In this document: piece after piece, positions 1-6,889 of the stretch
Layout: every line of letters begins with the position of its first letter
Position numbering within the stretch: position 1 is the first letter of the stretch
Virus record (IMG/VR): IMGVR_UViG_3300042691_037543
Location: 1-64,000 of that record
Strand: one strand, 5' to 3'
From: a virus
Length of the DNA: 64,000 nt
Made by a program: the position numbers and the translations under genes
The notes under the pieces: generated by a model
Database searches by the model: none
Told to the model about the DNA's origin: nothing
Seen by the model: only the letters and a program-made list of their open reading frames with translations

Positions 1-20
1 GGGCGCTCTGAAACCCTGAA

Positions 21-132
21 CGAGCTAGTCATGTTTAAGAAAGGGCGACTGACTAGTGCGTACTGCGTTTCGATATCGTGCACGAGCTAGTCAGCGTTTC
101 GATATCGTGACTGACTAGTGCGTACTGCGTTT
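21..132. repeat. Interleaved direct repeats at left end
   Basis: Three short motifs each occur twice. A 24-base repeat beginning GACTGACTAGTGCG is at 47-70 and 109-132. GCGTTTCGATATCGTG is at 65-80 and 94-109. CGAGCTAGTCA is at 21-31 and 83-93. The motif TAGTCA in the last is the reverse complement of TGACTA in the first, so the block also contains inverted copies. No gene overlaps it. It may be an operator, promoter cluster or recombination site; the sequence does not decide which. Confidence 0.7.
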
Positions 133-417
133 GGGGTATGGGCTCGGCACGAAGGCTGCTCTGACAGGCTCCCTAGAGCTCTGAGCAGAAAACCCTCTGA
201 ACCCTCTTGCGTTCTCTTTAAGAATGGGTATTGTGTTGGGGCCTCGACGAACCGGCCCCCGCAAGGGGGCCCTGACGCGCCTAGGGCGCGAAACGCGAGG
301 CGCGACAGTCACAACATACTTCCCCCGCTGCGGCGGGGGCCTTTTCGCGTTCTAGGACTAGGCGCGAAACTGGGGAAGGGTGCGTCTTGTGTGCGCACCC
401 TGGAAAAGGATCGAACG
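133..417. other. Noncoding leader with hairpins
   Basis: No convincing gene is seen. The stretch holds a GGCCCCC/GGGGGCC stem-loop (254-271, loop GCAA), GC-rich inverted sequence around 271-303, and the terminator listed separately at 322-345. It ends in the ribosome-binding leader of the small membrane protein gene that starts at 418. Confidence 0.5.
322..345 (+). terminator. Rho-independent terminator
   Basis: A CCCCCGC/GCGGGGG-type stem with a very short loop is followed by CCTTTT. It lies before the first recognisable gene, so it would stop rightward transcripts entering from the left end. Confidence 0.55.
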
Positions 418-597
418 ATGAACGCCAAGGGTCTTATCAAGTCGGTTGCCCGCGTGTACGCCATCACGTCGCCGATCGCGGTCAGTTCGATGATCGTCGG
501 GTTTGGCGTAGGGTTCGTCGCGGGTACCCTCGCGAACCCTACGCACGGGTTCACCCGCGCCAACCCCTTCGCGAAGGGGGCCGGCGCCGCCAAGTAG
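418..597 (+). CDS. Small membrane protein, unknown function
   Basis: This is a 59-residue protein. Residues about 15-39 form one hydrophobic segment rich in Gly, Ala and Val (ITSPIAVSSMIVGFGVGFVA), and the tail is short and basic, so a single-pass inner-membrane protein is likely. The start is chosen because TGGAAAAGGATCG sits at the usual distance before ATG 418; the longer upstream reading frame has no such signal and crosses the terminator. It is the first gene of the left-end block. A holin-like or superinfection role is possible but nothing in the sequence shows it. Confidence 0.65.
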   Translation: MNAKGLIKSVARVYAITSPIAVSSMIVGFGVGFVAGTLANPTHGFTRANPFAKGAGAAK

Positions 598-781
598 CTC
601 CCTCGCGCCCCCTTCTCGAAGGGCCCCCTTCTCTACATCCTACGTCACCCCTAGCTAGGCATCGCGCCTAGCTTCTCTATACGCGTGCGATGCGTGTAGG
701 GTCGCCGGTACCCTCCCCCGGCAGAGCTCTTTTACAACTAGACGCGCGCGCCTACCCCTGGCGCCTCTCATGCTCGCGAGC

Positions 782-797
782 TGTTTCACGTGAAACA
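782..797. other. parS: parS site 1 (canonical ParB-binding palindrome)
   Basis: The 16-mer TGTTTCACGTGAAACA matches the bacterial chromosomal parS consensus TGTTNCACGTGAAACA exactly and is a perfect palindrome, extended by C/G to 781-798. It lies in a noncoding gap, which argues against chance coding composition. Known role of the family: ParB loads here as a CTP-dependent clamp and spreads. Confidence 0.85.
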
Positions 798-915
798 GAC
801 TCCCGCGGCAAGAGGGTATGCCCAGGATGCAAGGTACCCGCGTGCGTCGCCTCTGCCAATACCCCCACCGGGCCCATTGAACCCGGTGGGGTCGATACCG
901 CGATGCCTCGCAGTA

Positions 916-955
916 CCTACCGCCGTGTTTCACGTGAAACAGCTACGGCGGTAGG
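916..955. other. parS: parS site 2 inside a 40-base palindrome
   Basis: A second identical TGTTTCACGTGAAACA occupies 926-941. It is framed by ten-base inverted arms, CCTACCGCCG (916-925) and CGGCGGTAGG (946-955), so the whole segment can form a cruciform centred on the ParB site. It is 144 bases from site 1. Paired, closely spaced parS sites are typical of centromere regions. Confidence 0.85.
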
Positions 956-1027
956 TTCTACGGTGCACCGCACCGTGTCTCGAAACCCGCGCCGCGATTC
1001 ACCGCGGCACTTGAAAGGAATTGCATC

Positions 1028-1933
1028 ATGGCCAAGTCCAACCGCCGCGCCCCCCGTACCACCATCCTTGCCACCATCGCGGATAGCGACACCGCCCCGG
1101 CCGACGAGGCCACCGTGCTCGACACCGCCCACGAGATTGCCGCGGACGCCGCGCACGAGCTCGCGGCCGACACCGCCGCCGAGTACACCGACACCGCGCC
1201 CGCGGTCACCGACCCCCACGGCGCGGCCGTGGCCTTTCTGGCCGCGTTCGACCCGGCGCGGTTGCCGCCGGGTATGCACGCGAAGTTCCTGTCCAGAGGG
1301 AACGTGACCCGTATGGGTCGCGTGGCTCTCGCGGCGGCCGGGGTCGAGCTGGACGGCCCGACGCACCGGGCATACAACGAGCTCCGTTCGGGATTCTGGT
1401 CCCGAATGGGCGGAACCCTCCCGCGGCGCGAAGGGGGCACGCCCCGTGCGCCCCGCACGGCCGGCGGTGCCCGCGGCGGGAACCGCGCCGCGCGCATCGC
1501 GGTGTTCGCGGCGAAGATTGCCGCGGCGTCGAAGAAGCTGGCCGGCATCCTCGCCACGGTTCCCGCGGGCGCCGCGCCCTTGGGTGATGGGCCCGAGTCA
1601 CTGGCCGCGGTGGCCGACATCACGGCGGGTGCCTTCGCTACCGTGGCCGCCGCGGTTGCCGGCCGCGCAGGGACGAACCCGGCCGGGTTCGAGGCGCCGC
1701 GAGTCGCTACGCCGGCCGTGGCGCCGGTTCCCCTCACCGCGGGAGGGTTCGCGGTGCTTACGCCCGCCGGACGGCGGTCCGCCGTCGAAGGGGGGTTGAT
1801 TGACGAAAACGACGCAGGCGAAAAGCTCACCATCCTGGCGTTGCCGGATGGTGGCAAGGTAGCCACCGTTCGCACGGCGAGCGGTGACCGCACTCGCATC
1901 GCGACGCGGTTTCTCGTCGGTGTGGCTGTGTAG
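1028..1933 (+). CDS. Ala-rich protein of unknown function
   Basis: This 301-residue protein is dominated by Ala, Thr, Asp and Gly. An acidic Ala/Thr-rich N-terminal third (about 15-70) gives way to a middle with MHAKFLSRGNVTRMG, then a basic Arg/Gly linker (about 125-160), an Ala-rich helical stretch (160-215) and a C-terminal part with alternating strands (DGGKVATVRTASGDRTRIAT). I recognise no family. GAAAGGAATTG lies nine bases before ATG 1028. It is the gene directly downstream of the parS sites, so a DNA-organising role is conceivable but unproven. Confidence 0.6.
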   Translation: MAKSNRRAPRTTILATIADSDTAPADEATVLDTAHEIAADAAHELAADTAAEYTDTAPAVTDPHGAAVAFLAAFDPARLPPGMHAKFLSRGNVTRMGRVALAAAGVELDGPTHRAYNELRSGFWSRMGGTLPRREGGTPRAPRTAGGARGGNRAARIAVFAAKIAAASKKLAGILATVPAGAAPLGDGPESLAAVADITAGAFATVAAAVAGRAGTNPAGFEAPRVATPAVAPVPLTAGGFAVLTPAGRRSAVEGGLIDENDAGEKLTILALPDGGKVATVRTASGDRTRIATRFLVGVAV

Positions 1934-1945
1934 TTCCGTCACCTA

Positions 1946-1980
1946 GCACCGGGGCGCCTTACCGCGCGCCGCCCCGGTGC
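1946..1980 (+). terminator. Terminator-like hairpin without T-tract
   Basis: Perfect 11-base arms GCACCGGGGCG (1946-1956) and CGCCCCGGTGC (1970-1980) follow the 1028-1933 gene by a dozen bases. There is no run of T after the stem, so it may be a weak or Rho-assisted terminator or an mRNA-stabilising element. Confidence 0.5.
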
Positions 1981-2019
1981 ACACTCCCGCGCGGTCGTTT
2001 GTGCATATTCGTTTAATGT

Positions 2020-2075
2020 TTGGTTTTAGACCGTCTCGAACCCTCTAGACGGTTTGCATAAGAGATTATGCAAAC
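2020..2075. promoter_or_regulatory. Double inverted repeat, probable operator
   Basis: Two palindromes are adjacent. ACCGTCT/AGACGGT (2030-2036 and 2047-2053) overlaps a perfect ten-base pair GTTTGCATAA/TTATGCAAAC (2052-2061 and 2066-2075, loop GAGA). The surroundings (GTGCATATTCGTTTAATGTTTGG) are unusually AT-rich for this genome. The position 70 bases before the gene at 2145 suits a promoter with repressor or activator sites. Confidence 0.5.
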
Positions 2076-2144
2076 ATCGGCCGGCGCACGGTACCCACAC
2101 GGCCGTTACCTACCCCGCACCGGGTACCTGGAAAGGGAATTGTC

Positions 2145-2477
2145 ATGGATAAGAGCTTGAACCGACTTGCCCGCGAGAAGTTCGAGACTGCGCACGCGGC
2201 CGCGTGCGCCGCAGCGGCGGCCCGCGGGCCCGCACTCGCAGAGATGTCGGCAGTGTGCGGAGCTCCGGGTGACTACCCGGAGCTGCTCAATGGCCGTATC
2301 GCGGCCTACGCCGACGCGGCCCGCGCCGCCGCGGAAGCTGGCCTCGCGTTCGACGCGGTAGGGTCTACGCCGGGCGTAGACCCGGCGGCCTACTTCGCCG
2401 GGGCGCGGGCCCTCGCGGCGCCCGACGACCGCGAGCGACTCGAACGCGCGCAACGCGCGTTCGACGCGGTTTGCTAA
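2145..2477 (+). CDS. Small Ala-rich helical protein, unknown
   Basis: This 110-residue protein is strongly Ala-rich and predicted helical throughout (for example AAYADAARAAAEAGLAFDAV), with short proline/glycine breaks near residues 43 and 75-80. No family was recognised. The leader CTGGAAAGGGAATTG places the start firmly at ATG 2145. It follows the double inverted repeat and is closed by a ten-base-pair hairpin, so it looks like a monocistronic early gene. Confidence 0.6.
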   Translation: MDKSLNRLAREKFETAHAAACAAAAARGPALAEMSAVCGAPGDYPELLNGRIAAYADAARAAAEAGLAFDAVGSTPGVDPAAYFAGARALAAPDDRERLERAQRAFDAVC

Positions 2478-2480
2478 CCG

Positions 2481-2504
2481 GCCAGGGCCCTCGCGGGCCC
2501 TGGC
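2481..2504 (+). terminator. Terminator-like hairpin
   Basis: GCCAGGGCCC and GGGCCCTGGC pair perfectly over ten bases with a TCGC loop, four bases after the stop of the gene at 2145-2477. No T-tract follows. Confidence 0.5.
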
Positions 2505-2629
2505 ATCATGCGCCGCATATCGGTGCGTCCACCGTCCTAGCTAGACGGTACGCGCGGCGCGGGAAACCCGTACCCTCGTGCATGGTGCACGAGCAGCCGG
2601 GGAGCCAAACCAGGAAAAGGAATTGAGCC

Positions 2630-3025
2630 ATGAACAAGCACGAAGCCCGCGCCGTAGCTGAAACCGTTACGAGGGGGGTGTGCGTTCTGTTTGTAGGCTG
2701 GGATAGTGGTGGGCGGTACACCATCGGCGTCGAGCAGGGGGAGGAGTATTACGGCTTTAGCTGGGATGCTCCAAGTGCGAACATCCGTGGCGCTGCCACG
2801 GAAGCACTTTTCCGCAAGTGCCCGGGGGCCCGCCCCGTGGAAACGCTCAGTTTCACATCGGCGGCCCTGCGCGGCACCGTCACGCGCGGGGAAGCCAAGT
2901 ATATCCTGCGCGCCGAGTGCGGCGCGCTGCGAGCCTGGGAACGAACGGCACGGCTCGAAGTGCAGTGCCGGCGAGAGCGAAACGACGAAGTCACCGCGCG
3001 GGCGCGTGCGTTTCTCGCCGCGTAG
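2630..3025 (+). CDS. Hypothetical protein, left-end block
   Basis: This 131-residue protein has a mixed alpha/beta composition. It contains an aromatic stretch (VEQGEEYYGFSWDAPS, near 33-48), single scattered cysteines and a basic C-terminal helix (ERTARLEVQCRRERNDEVTA). No motif that I recognise is present. The leader CAGGAAAAGGAATTG lies nine bases before ATG 2630, which fixes the start. It shares that leader with its neighbours, which suggests coordinate translation of the left-end genes. Confidence 0.6.
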   Translation: MNKHEARAVAETVTRGVCVLFVGWDSGGRYTIGVEQGEEYYGFSWDAPSANIRGAATEALFRKCPGARPVETLSFTSAALRGTVTRGEAKYILRAECGALRAWERTARLEVQCRRERNDEVTARARAFLAA

Positions 3026-3143
3026 CACCGCGAACAGCCCCCGCGTGATGGGGCTGGCACTGCGCGCCCATAGTGGGCGCGTGGCCCGCGGCTGCACGGA
3101 TGCCGCAAGAGCGCAGGGAATGCGCCAGAAAGGGATGTCGATT

Positions 3144-3716
3144 GTGCTGATCCGTGTAAACACCGTGCCCGTGCTCGACGAAGACGGGGCAACCCGTCAC
3201 GTCCCGCACGGGACGATTGTAAGCTACCGGCGGCAGCCGGTAGCCATTGAGACGGTGCCGGTTGACGGCACCGTCTCGATCGACACGCCCACCGGGCGTG
3301 TTACCGCGTGGGTCGAGCCGGCCTACGCGGCGCGTCGCGGGCGCCCTTCCGTCGCGACGAGCGACGTGTCGGGCCCGCGTGCGGAGTACCGCACCGCGGC
3401 CCCCACGGTGGCGCACGCACGCACCATTGCGGCGTGCGACCGCACCCCAAACCGGGGCACCGCGCACATTGCGCTGGTGCCTGTTGCCCGCGGCAGCGCC
3501 GCGGGCACGGCTCGGGTCACCTTTTCATGGCTCGACCCGAGCCTGTCTCCCGCGCGCAGGTCTAAGCTGGCGCGCATGGTTTTCGAGCTCGCGGGGCTCG
3601 AAAACCCGTCGTCGGATGGTGCTTGGATCGTCCGTGACTTGGACACCGCACACCGCGAGCTTGTCGCGGTGTGCGCTCAGCTGGGGATCATGCCGGCGGT
3701 CAACCGCGTGGCGTGA
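3144..3716 (+). CDS. Hypothetical protein, left-end block
   Basis: This protein of about 190 residues has a beta-rich N-terminal half (short strands such as GTIVSYRRQPVAIETV) and a helical C-terminal half ending with HRELVAVCAQLGIMP. No family was recognised. Start choice: the AAAGG of the leader ends one base before ATG 3135 but ten bases before GTG 3144. The latter matches the spacing in the neighbouring genes, so GTG 3144 is preferred; ATG 3135 would add three residues. The gene ends where the long structured noncoding region begins. Confidence 0.55.
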   Translation: MLIRVNTVPVLDEDGATRHVPHGTIVSYRRQPVAIETVPVDGTVSIDTPTGRVTAWVEPAYAARRGRPSVATSDVSGPRAEYRTAAPTVAHARTIAACDRTPNRGTAHIALVPVARGSAAGTARVTFSWLDPSLSPARRSKLARMVFELAGLENPSSDGAWIVRDLDTAHRELVAVCAQLGIMPAVNRVA

Positions 3717-3971
3717 TTCACGGCATAGCCGAACCCGAGCGAAGCGAGGGTGAGGCAAGCACCCCCACCCGGAATTCATCTAAGACTTTCCGGCTGGGGG
3801 GAGCGGGGGGTTTCCAAAGGGGGGTATGCGGGGGGCGACGGCGAGCGAAGCGAGCCCGCCCCCCTATATCCCCCCTTTGGGCTGAGTGCGCGAAGCGCAC
3901 CATGCACGGGCACCGCGGCGAGCGAAGCGAGCCCGTGCCCGTGCATCCTCGGCGAAGCCGAGGGCTCGATT

Positions 3972-3998
3972 GTCATGGTTTGGTCATAGTTCAGTCAT
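3972..3998. repeat. Three GTCAT iterons at 11-base spacing
   Basis: GTCAT occurs at 3972-3976, 3983-3987 and 3994-3998, exactly one helical turn apart, in an AT-rich context. Such phased short repeats are typical of initiator or regulator binding sites. Five bases are short, so chance cannot be excluded without a genome-wide count. Confidence 0.45.
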
Positions 3999-4207
3999 TT
4001 CCTCACCATCGTTCACTTTTTCCCTTGGCAGATCGTGCGGTTTCTCTTAAAACGGGGGGTAGGGGGGAGCCGGACACCAGACCCCGGCTTCGCCGGGGGG
4101 TGAGAGGGCTTCGCCCTCTCACCGGGCGGCTTCGCCGCCCAATGCGAGGGGGGGCTGCTGCGCACCCCCCCTCCACCCCCCCGCTGTTCAGACTCCAGAT
4201 TCAGACC

Positions 4208-4238
4208 ATAGGGAATGTAGCTTCGCTACATTCCCTAT
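4208..4238. repeat. 14-base-pair perfect hairpin
   Basis: ATAGGGAATGTAGC pairs perfectly with GCTACATTCCCTAT around a TTC triloop. This is the longest of the triloop hairpins and lies 70 bases before the MoxR-like gene, so it could act as an attenuator or origin structure. It is not followed by a T-tract. Confidence 0.6.
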
Positions 4239-4307
4239 ACACGGAAGCCCGGGATGCGCTCAGGCTTCTTAAACGAACGGTATTAAACGAAAAGAATAGG
4301 TGGGTCA

Positions 4308-5492
4308 ATGGACGTGCTCGAAGTGCTCAAGGTTGCCTACTTCGCGCGGGGTGGGTCCTACGGTGACGGGCTGCCGTTGCTGTTTTGGGGCCTCCCCGGC
4401 CCCGGAAAGACCGCGATCATCGAGCAGTTCGCTCGGTCGCTCGGGGTGCACTGCGAGGTGCTCTCCCCCGGCGAGCGCGGGGAGGGTGCCTTTGGGTGCG
4501 TGCCCGTGCCCGTGGGGAAGGCGAAGGATACGCGCATCGCGTACCCGCCGCCTTGGTGGCTGGATGACTTCAACGACAGGCCGGGCTCCATCCTCTTCGT
4601 GGATGAGCTGTCGTCGGCGCCCCCCGCGTTGCACCCGCCGCTGCTCGGTCTGATTCAGGCCAAGCGCATCGGCGGGAGCGAGCTCCCGCGCACGACGAGG
4701 GTTTTCGCAGCTGCGAACCCCCCGGAGTGCGCGGCGGGGGGCTTCGACCTCGCGCCCCCGGTGGCGAACCGGCTCGGCCACATCCAGTGGCCGATGCCCA
4801 CTGCTGAGCAGTGGGCCGACTACATGATCGGCGGCGCTTCGGGCGTGCGCCGCCCCATCGACGTGGCAGCCGCCACGTCGCTCGTGGAATCGGGCTGGGA
4901 CGCCGCGTTCGCGGCGGCGTCCGCGCTAACCAGCGCGTTCGCCCGAGCGAACCCCGGCATCCTGCACAGGATGCCGACGGAAGGGAGTGCCGCGAAGGCG
5001 TGGCCCTCCCACCGAACCTGGGAGCTCGCCACGCGAGCTCTCGCATCGGCCCGGCTGCACCGGGCCAGCGAAGAGACGAGCATCACGCTCGTCTCGGCCT
5101 TCGTTGGCGATGGCGCCGCCAGCGAGTTCCTGACGTGGGCGGCGCGTCAAGACCTCCCCGACGCTGGGGAGTTGTTGGATGGTCGTGCGACGTTCAAGCA
5201 CGACCCGACACGGGCCGACCGCACGCATGTGGTCGCGTCGGCCCTCGCGGCGACGCTCATCAGTGAGCGCGCCGACAAGGCGCGCTTCTCCGCGCGCGCC
5301 GAAAAGATGTGGGCGATCTTCGACGGCTTGGCCGTCGAAGGTGTGGACTTGATCTACGGTGCCGCGCGAGCGGCGCTCCTGGCCGCCAAGAACGGCCACC
5401 CGCTCGCGCCCGCGCTTACGACGGGCACGGCTTGGATTCGGGTGATGACCCGAATCAAACCGGCCCTCGCGGCGGCGGGCATCACCCCGTAG
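4308..5492 (+). CDS. MoxR-type AAA+ ATPase
   Basis: This 394-residue AAA+ protein has Walker A GLPGPGKT at 28-35, Walker B ILFVDEL at 95-101 and a sensor-1 segment AAANP at about 134-138, followed by a helical lid region. MoxR ATPases remodel partner complexes and are normally encoded beside a von Willebrand A protein, exactly as here: the next gene has a VWA domain with a MIDAS motif. ATG 4308 follows GGTGGGTCA. It opens the rightward operon after the structured region. The substrate is unknown. The AAA assignment is secure; the MoxR subfamily rests on motif spacing and the partner. Confidence 0.85.
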   Translation: MDVLEVLKVAYFARGGSYGDGLPLLFWGLPGPGKTAIIEQFARSLGVHCEVLSPGERGEGAFGCVPVPVGKAKDTRIAYPPPWWLDDFNDRPGSILFVDELSSAPPALHPPLLGLIQAKRIGGSELPRTTRVFAAANPPECAAGGFDLAPPVANRLGHIQWPMPTAEQWADYMIGGASGVRRPIDVAAATSLVESGWDAAFAAASALTSAFARANPGILHRMPTEGSAAKAWPSHRTWELATRALASARLHRASEETSITLVSAFVGDGAASEFLTWAARQDLPDAGELLDGRATFKHDPTRADRTHVVASALAATLISERADKARFSARAEKMWAIFDGLAVEGVDLIYGAARAALLAAKNGHPLAPALTTGTAWIRVMTRIKPALAAAGITP

Positions 5493-5560
5493 CCTTCACG
5501 GTAGGGCATCGGCTTCGGTCGGTGCCTCTCCGCGAGCGCTGCGCTCGGGAAAGGAATCGA

Positions 5561-6889
5561 ATGGTCTGGAATGCGAAAAGCCCCAAGAACCTCGGGGCGA
5601 AGGAAAAGCTGACCGCAGCCAAGATCACGGTAGTTCACAAACTACCGTATCTGGCCCAGGCGGTCAGCGCACTCGTACTGCGCGAAGTGCCGCGCAGTAC
5701 GCTGAACACGATGGCCGTGTCTCCCAACGGAGTGCTCCGTTGGGATGCGGCCGATATTGACGAACTGACCGTCGAACAGACGGCAGCCTCGCTCGTTCAC
5801 GAGGTGTTTCACCTCTTGAACGAGCACCATCCCCGACGCCATGCGTCGGGGATTCTCGACAGCGACGCGGCGTTGTGGAACGTCGCGGCGGACTGCGAGA
5901 TCAACGACAATCTCGCGGCTACGGGGATCGACATGTTCAGCATGGTGACCCCGACGAGCATGGGTCAGCCCGATGGGTTGACCGCAGAAATGTACTACGC
6001 CGCTCTCAAAAAGAGCGGCCAGGGCACGCCGCAGCCCAAGCAAGGCGGCCAGAGCCAGGGCCAAGGCCAGAGTCAGCCGAAAGCCGGCAACGCCCCCAAC
6101 AAGTGCGGCGGCAAGTGCGGCAGCGGCAAGTGCGGGGGTGGGGCCGGTGGTGAGCCGGCCGACGGCGAAGCCGGCGACAAGCCGGGCAGTGGTAGCGGCG
6201 CCGAGGGGCGTTCTGCGGGCGACATGAAAGCCGTGGCCGTCGCCACGGCAGCCGCAATGCAGGAAGCCGCGGCCAAACAGAAGGGGAGCGTACCCGGCGG
6301 ATGGGCGCGCTGGGCGGGCGACATGCTCGCGCCCCCCAAAGTGCGATGGCAAGACAAGCTTCGCGCGAAGGTGCGCAGCGCGGTCAACCATGCGGCCGGC
6401 ATGGTTGATAAGACCTACAAACGTCCAAACCGCCGACAGGCGGGGCTCGGCTACGGGGCCGGCGCCCCCGTTCTCGCGGGCTGGCACGCGCCACAGCCCC
6501 GCGTGATGGTCGCACTGGACACGTCCGGGTCGATGGGCTCGGGCGACTTCGAGCTCGCCATGAACGAGCTCGAAGGCATCCTCAAGGCGATGCCTGGGCG
6601 CGTCGTAGACTTCGTGGCGTGCGACGCCCAGGTGCACGCTGCGGTGCCCGTTCGCTCGTGGCGTGAGGCGAAAGCCTCGCTCCGCGGCGGCGGGGGTACA
6701 TCCTTCGAGCCCGTGATGGAACACATCACGGGGCTACCGGCCGCAAAGCGGCCGCACGTTCTCGTCGTAGCCACCGATGGCTACGGCGACGACCCCCCGA
6801 TCCCCCGCGACGTGCGGGTGATCTGGCTCGTCACGAGAGGCAACTACTGCTCTGCGAAGAGCGGAGAGCATGTCTACCTCGACGGGTGA
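5561..6889 (+). CDS. VWA-domain protein with metallopeptidase-like N-terminus
   Basis: This 442-residue partner of the MoxR-like ATPase has HEVFH (80-84) with downstream NVAADCEIND in the N-terminal domain, resembling the putative metallopeptidase domain of DUF2201-type proteins. Residues 150-220 form a low-complexity Gln/Gly/Lys linker containing a KCGGKCGSGKCGGG cysteine cluster. The C-terminal VWA domain has the MIDAS signature DTSGSMG (320-326) and a later ATDGYGD. GGGAAAGGAATCGA before ATG 5561 sets the start; frames reaching further upstream overlap the ATPase gene. Cellular role unknown; the pair probably forms one chaperone-like complex. Confidence 0.8.
   Translation: MVWNAKSPKNLGAKEKLTAAKITVVHKLPYLAQAVSALVLREVPRSTLNTMAVSPNGVLRWDAADIDELTVEQTAASLVHEVFHLLNEHHPRRHASGILDSDAALWNVAADCEINDNLAATGIDMFSMVTPTSMGQPDGLTAEMYYAALKKSGQGTPQPKQGGQSQGQGQSQPKAGNAPNKCGGKCGSGKCGGGAGGEPADGEAGDKPGSGSGAEGRSAGDMKAVAVATAAAMQEAAAKQKGSVPGGWARWAGDMLAPPKVRWQDKLRAKVRSAVNHAAGMVDKTYKRPNRRQAGLGYGAGAPVLAGWHAPQPRVMVALDTSGSMGSGDFELAMNELEGILKAMPGRVVDFVACDAQVHAAVPVRSWREAKASLRGGGGTSFEPVMEHITGLPAAKRPHVLVVATDGYGDDPPIPRDVRVIWLVTRGNYCSAKSGEHVYLDG

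Larger units (their letters stand above)
598..1027. other. Intergenic region carrying two parS sites
   Basis: These 430 bases show no supported gene; open frames here have skewed Arg/Pro/Thr composition typical of shadow reading. The stretch contains the two parS sites (782-797 and 926-941), further short GC-rich inverted repeats (for example CACCGGGCC/GAACCCGGTG near 865-890), and the ribosome-binding leader of the gene at 1028. Confidence 0.6.
3717..4307. other. Candidate replication origin / structured noncoding region
   Basis: No gene is supported in these 591 bases. Nine minihairpins share a GAA or TTC triloop closed by GC pairs. Those at 3739, 3845, 3886-3900, 3922 and 3947-3963 read GCGAAGC on this strand. 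Those at 4082-4098, 4102-4120, 4124-4140 and 4208-4238 read GCTTCGC. A 12-base inverted repeat (3902-3913 with 3935-3946) encloses the fourth. Between the two sets lies an AT-richer segment (3965-4055) with three GTCAT copies. Long G-runs and C-runs flank the set. The orientation switch and the position before the replication operon suggest an origin; this is inference. Confidence 0.5.

Noticed and set aside
690-1307. Rightward open frame across the parS region
   Set aside because: It spans the parS sites and runs in another frame through the 1028 gene, with Pro/Thr/Arg-skewed composition and no ribosome-binding site.
3739-4238. CRISPR array
   Set aside because: The repeated elements are short palindromic triloop hairpins of differing stems, with irregular spacing and no unique spacers of constant length; no cas gene is near.
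3671-4366. Open frame through the structured region
   Set aside because: Its product reflects hairpin repeats (SERSE-type peptides) and overlaps the start of the MoxR-like gene; no leader motif precedes it.
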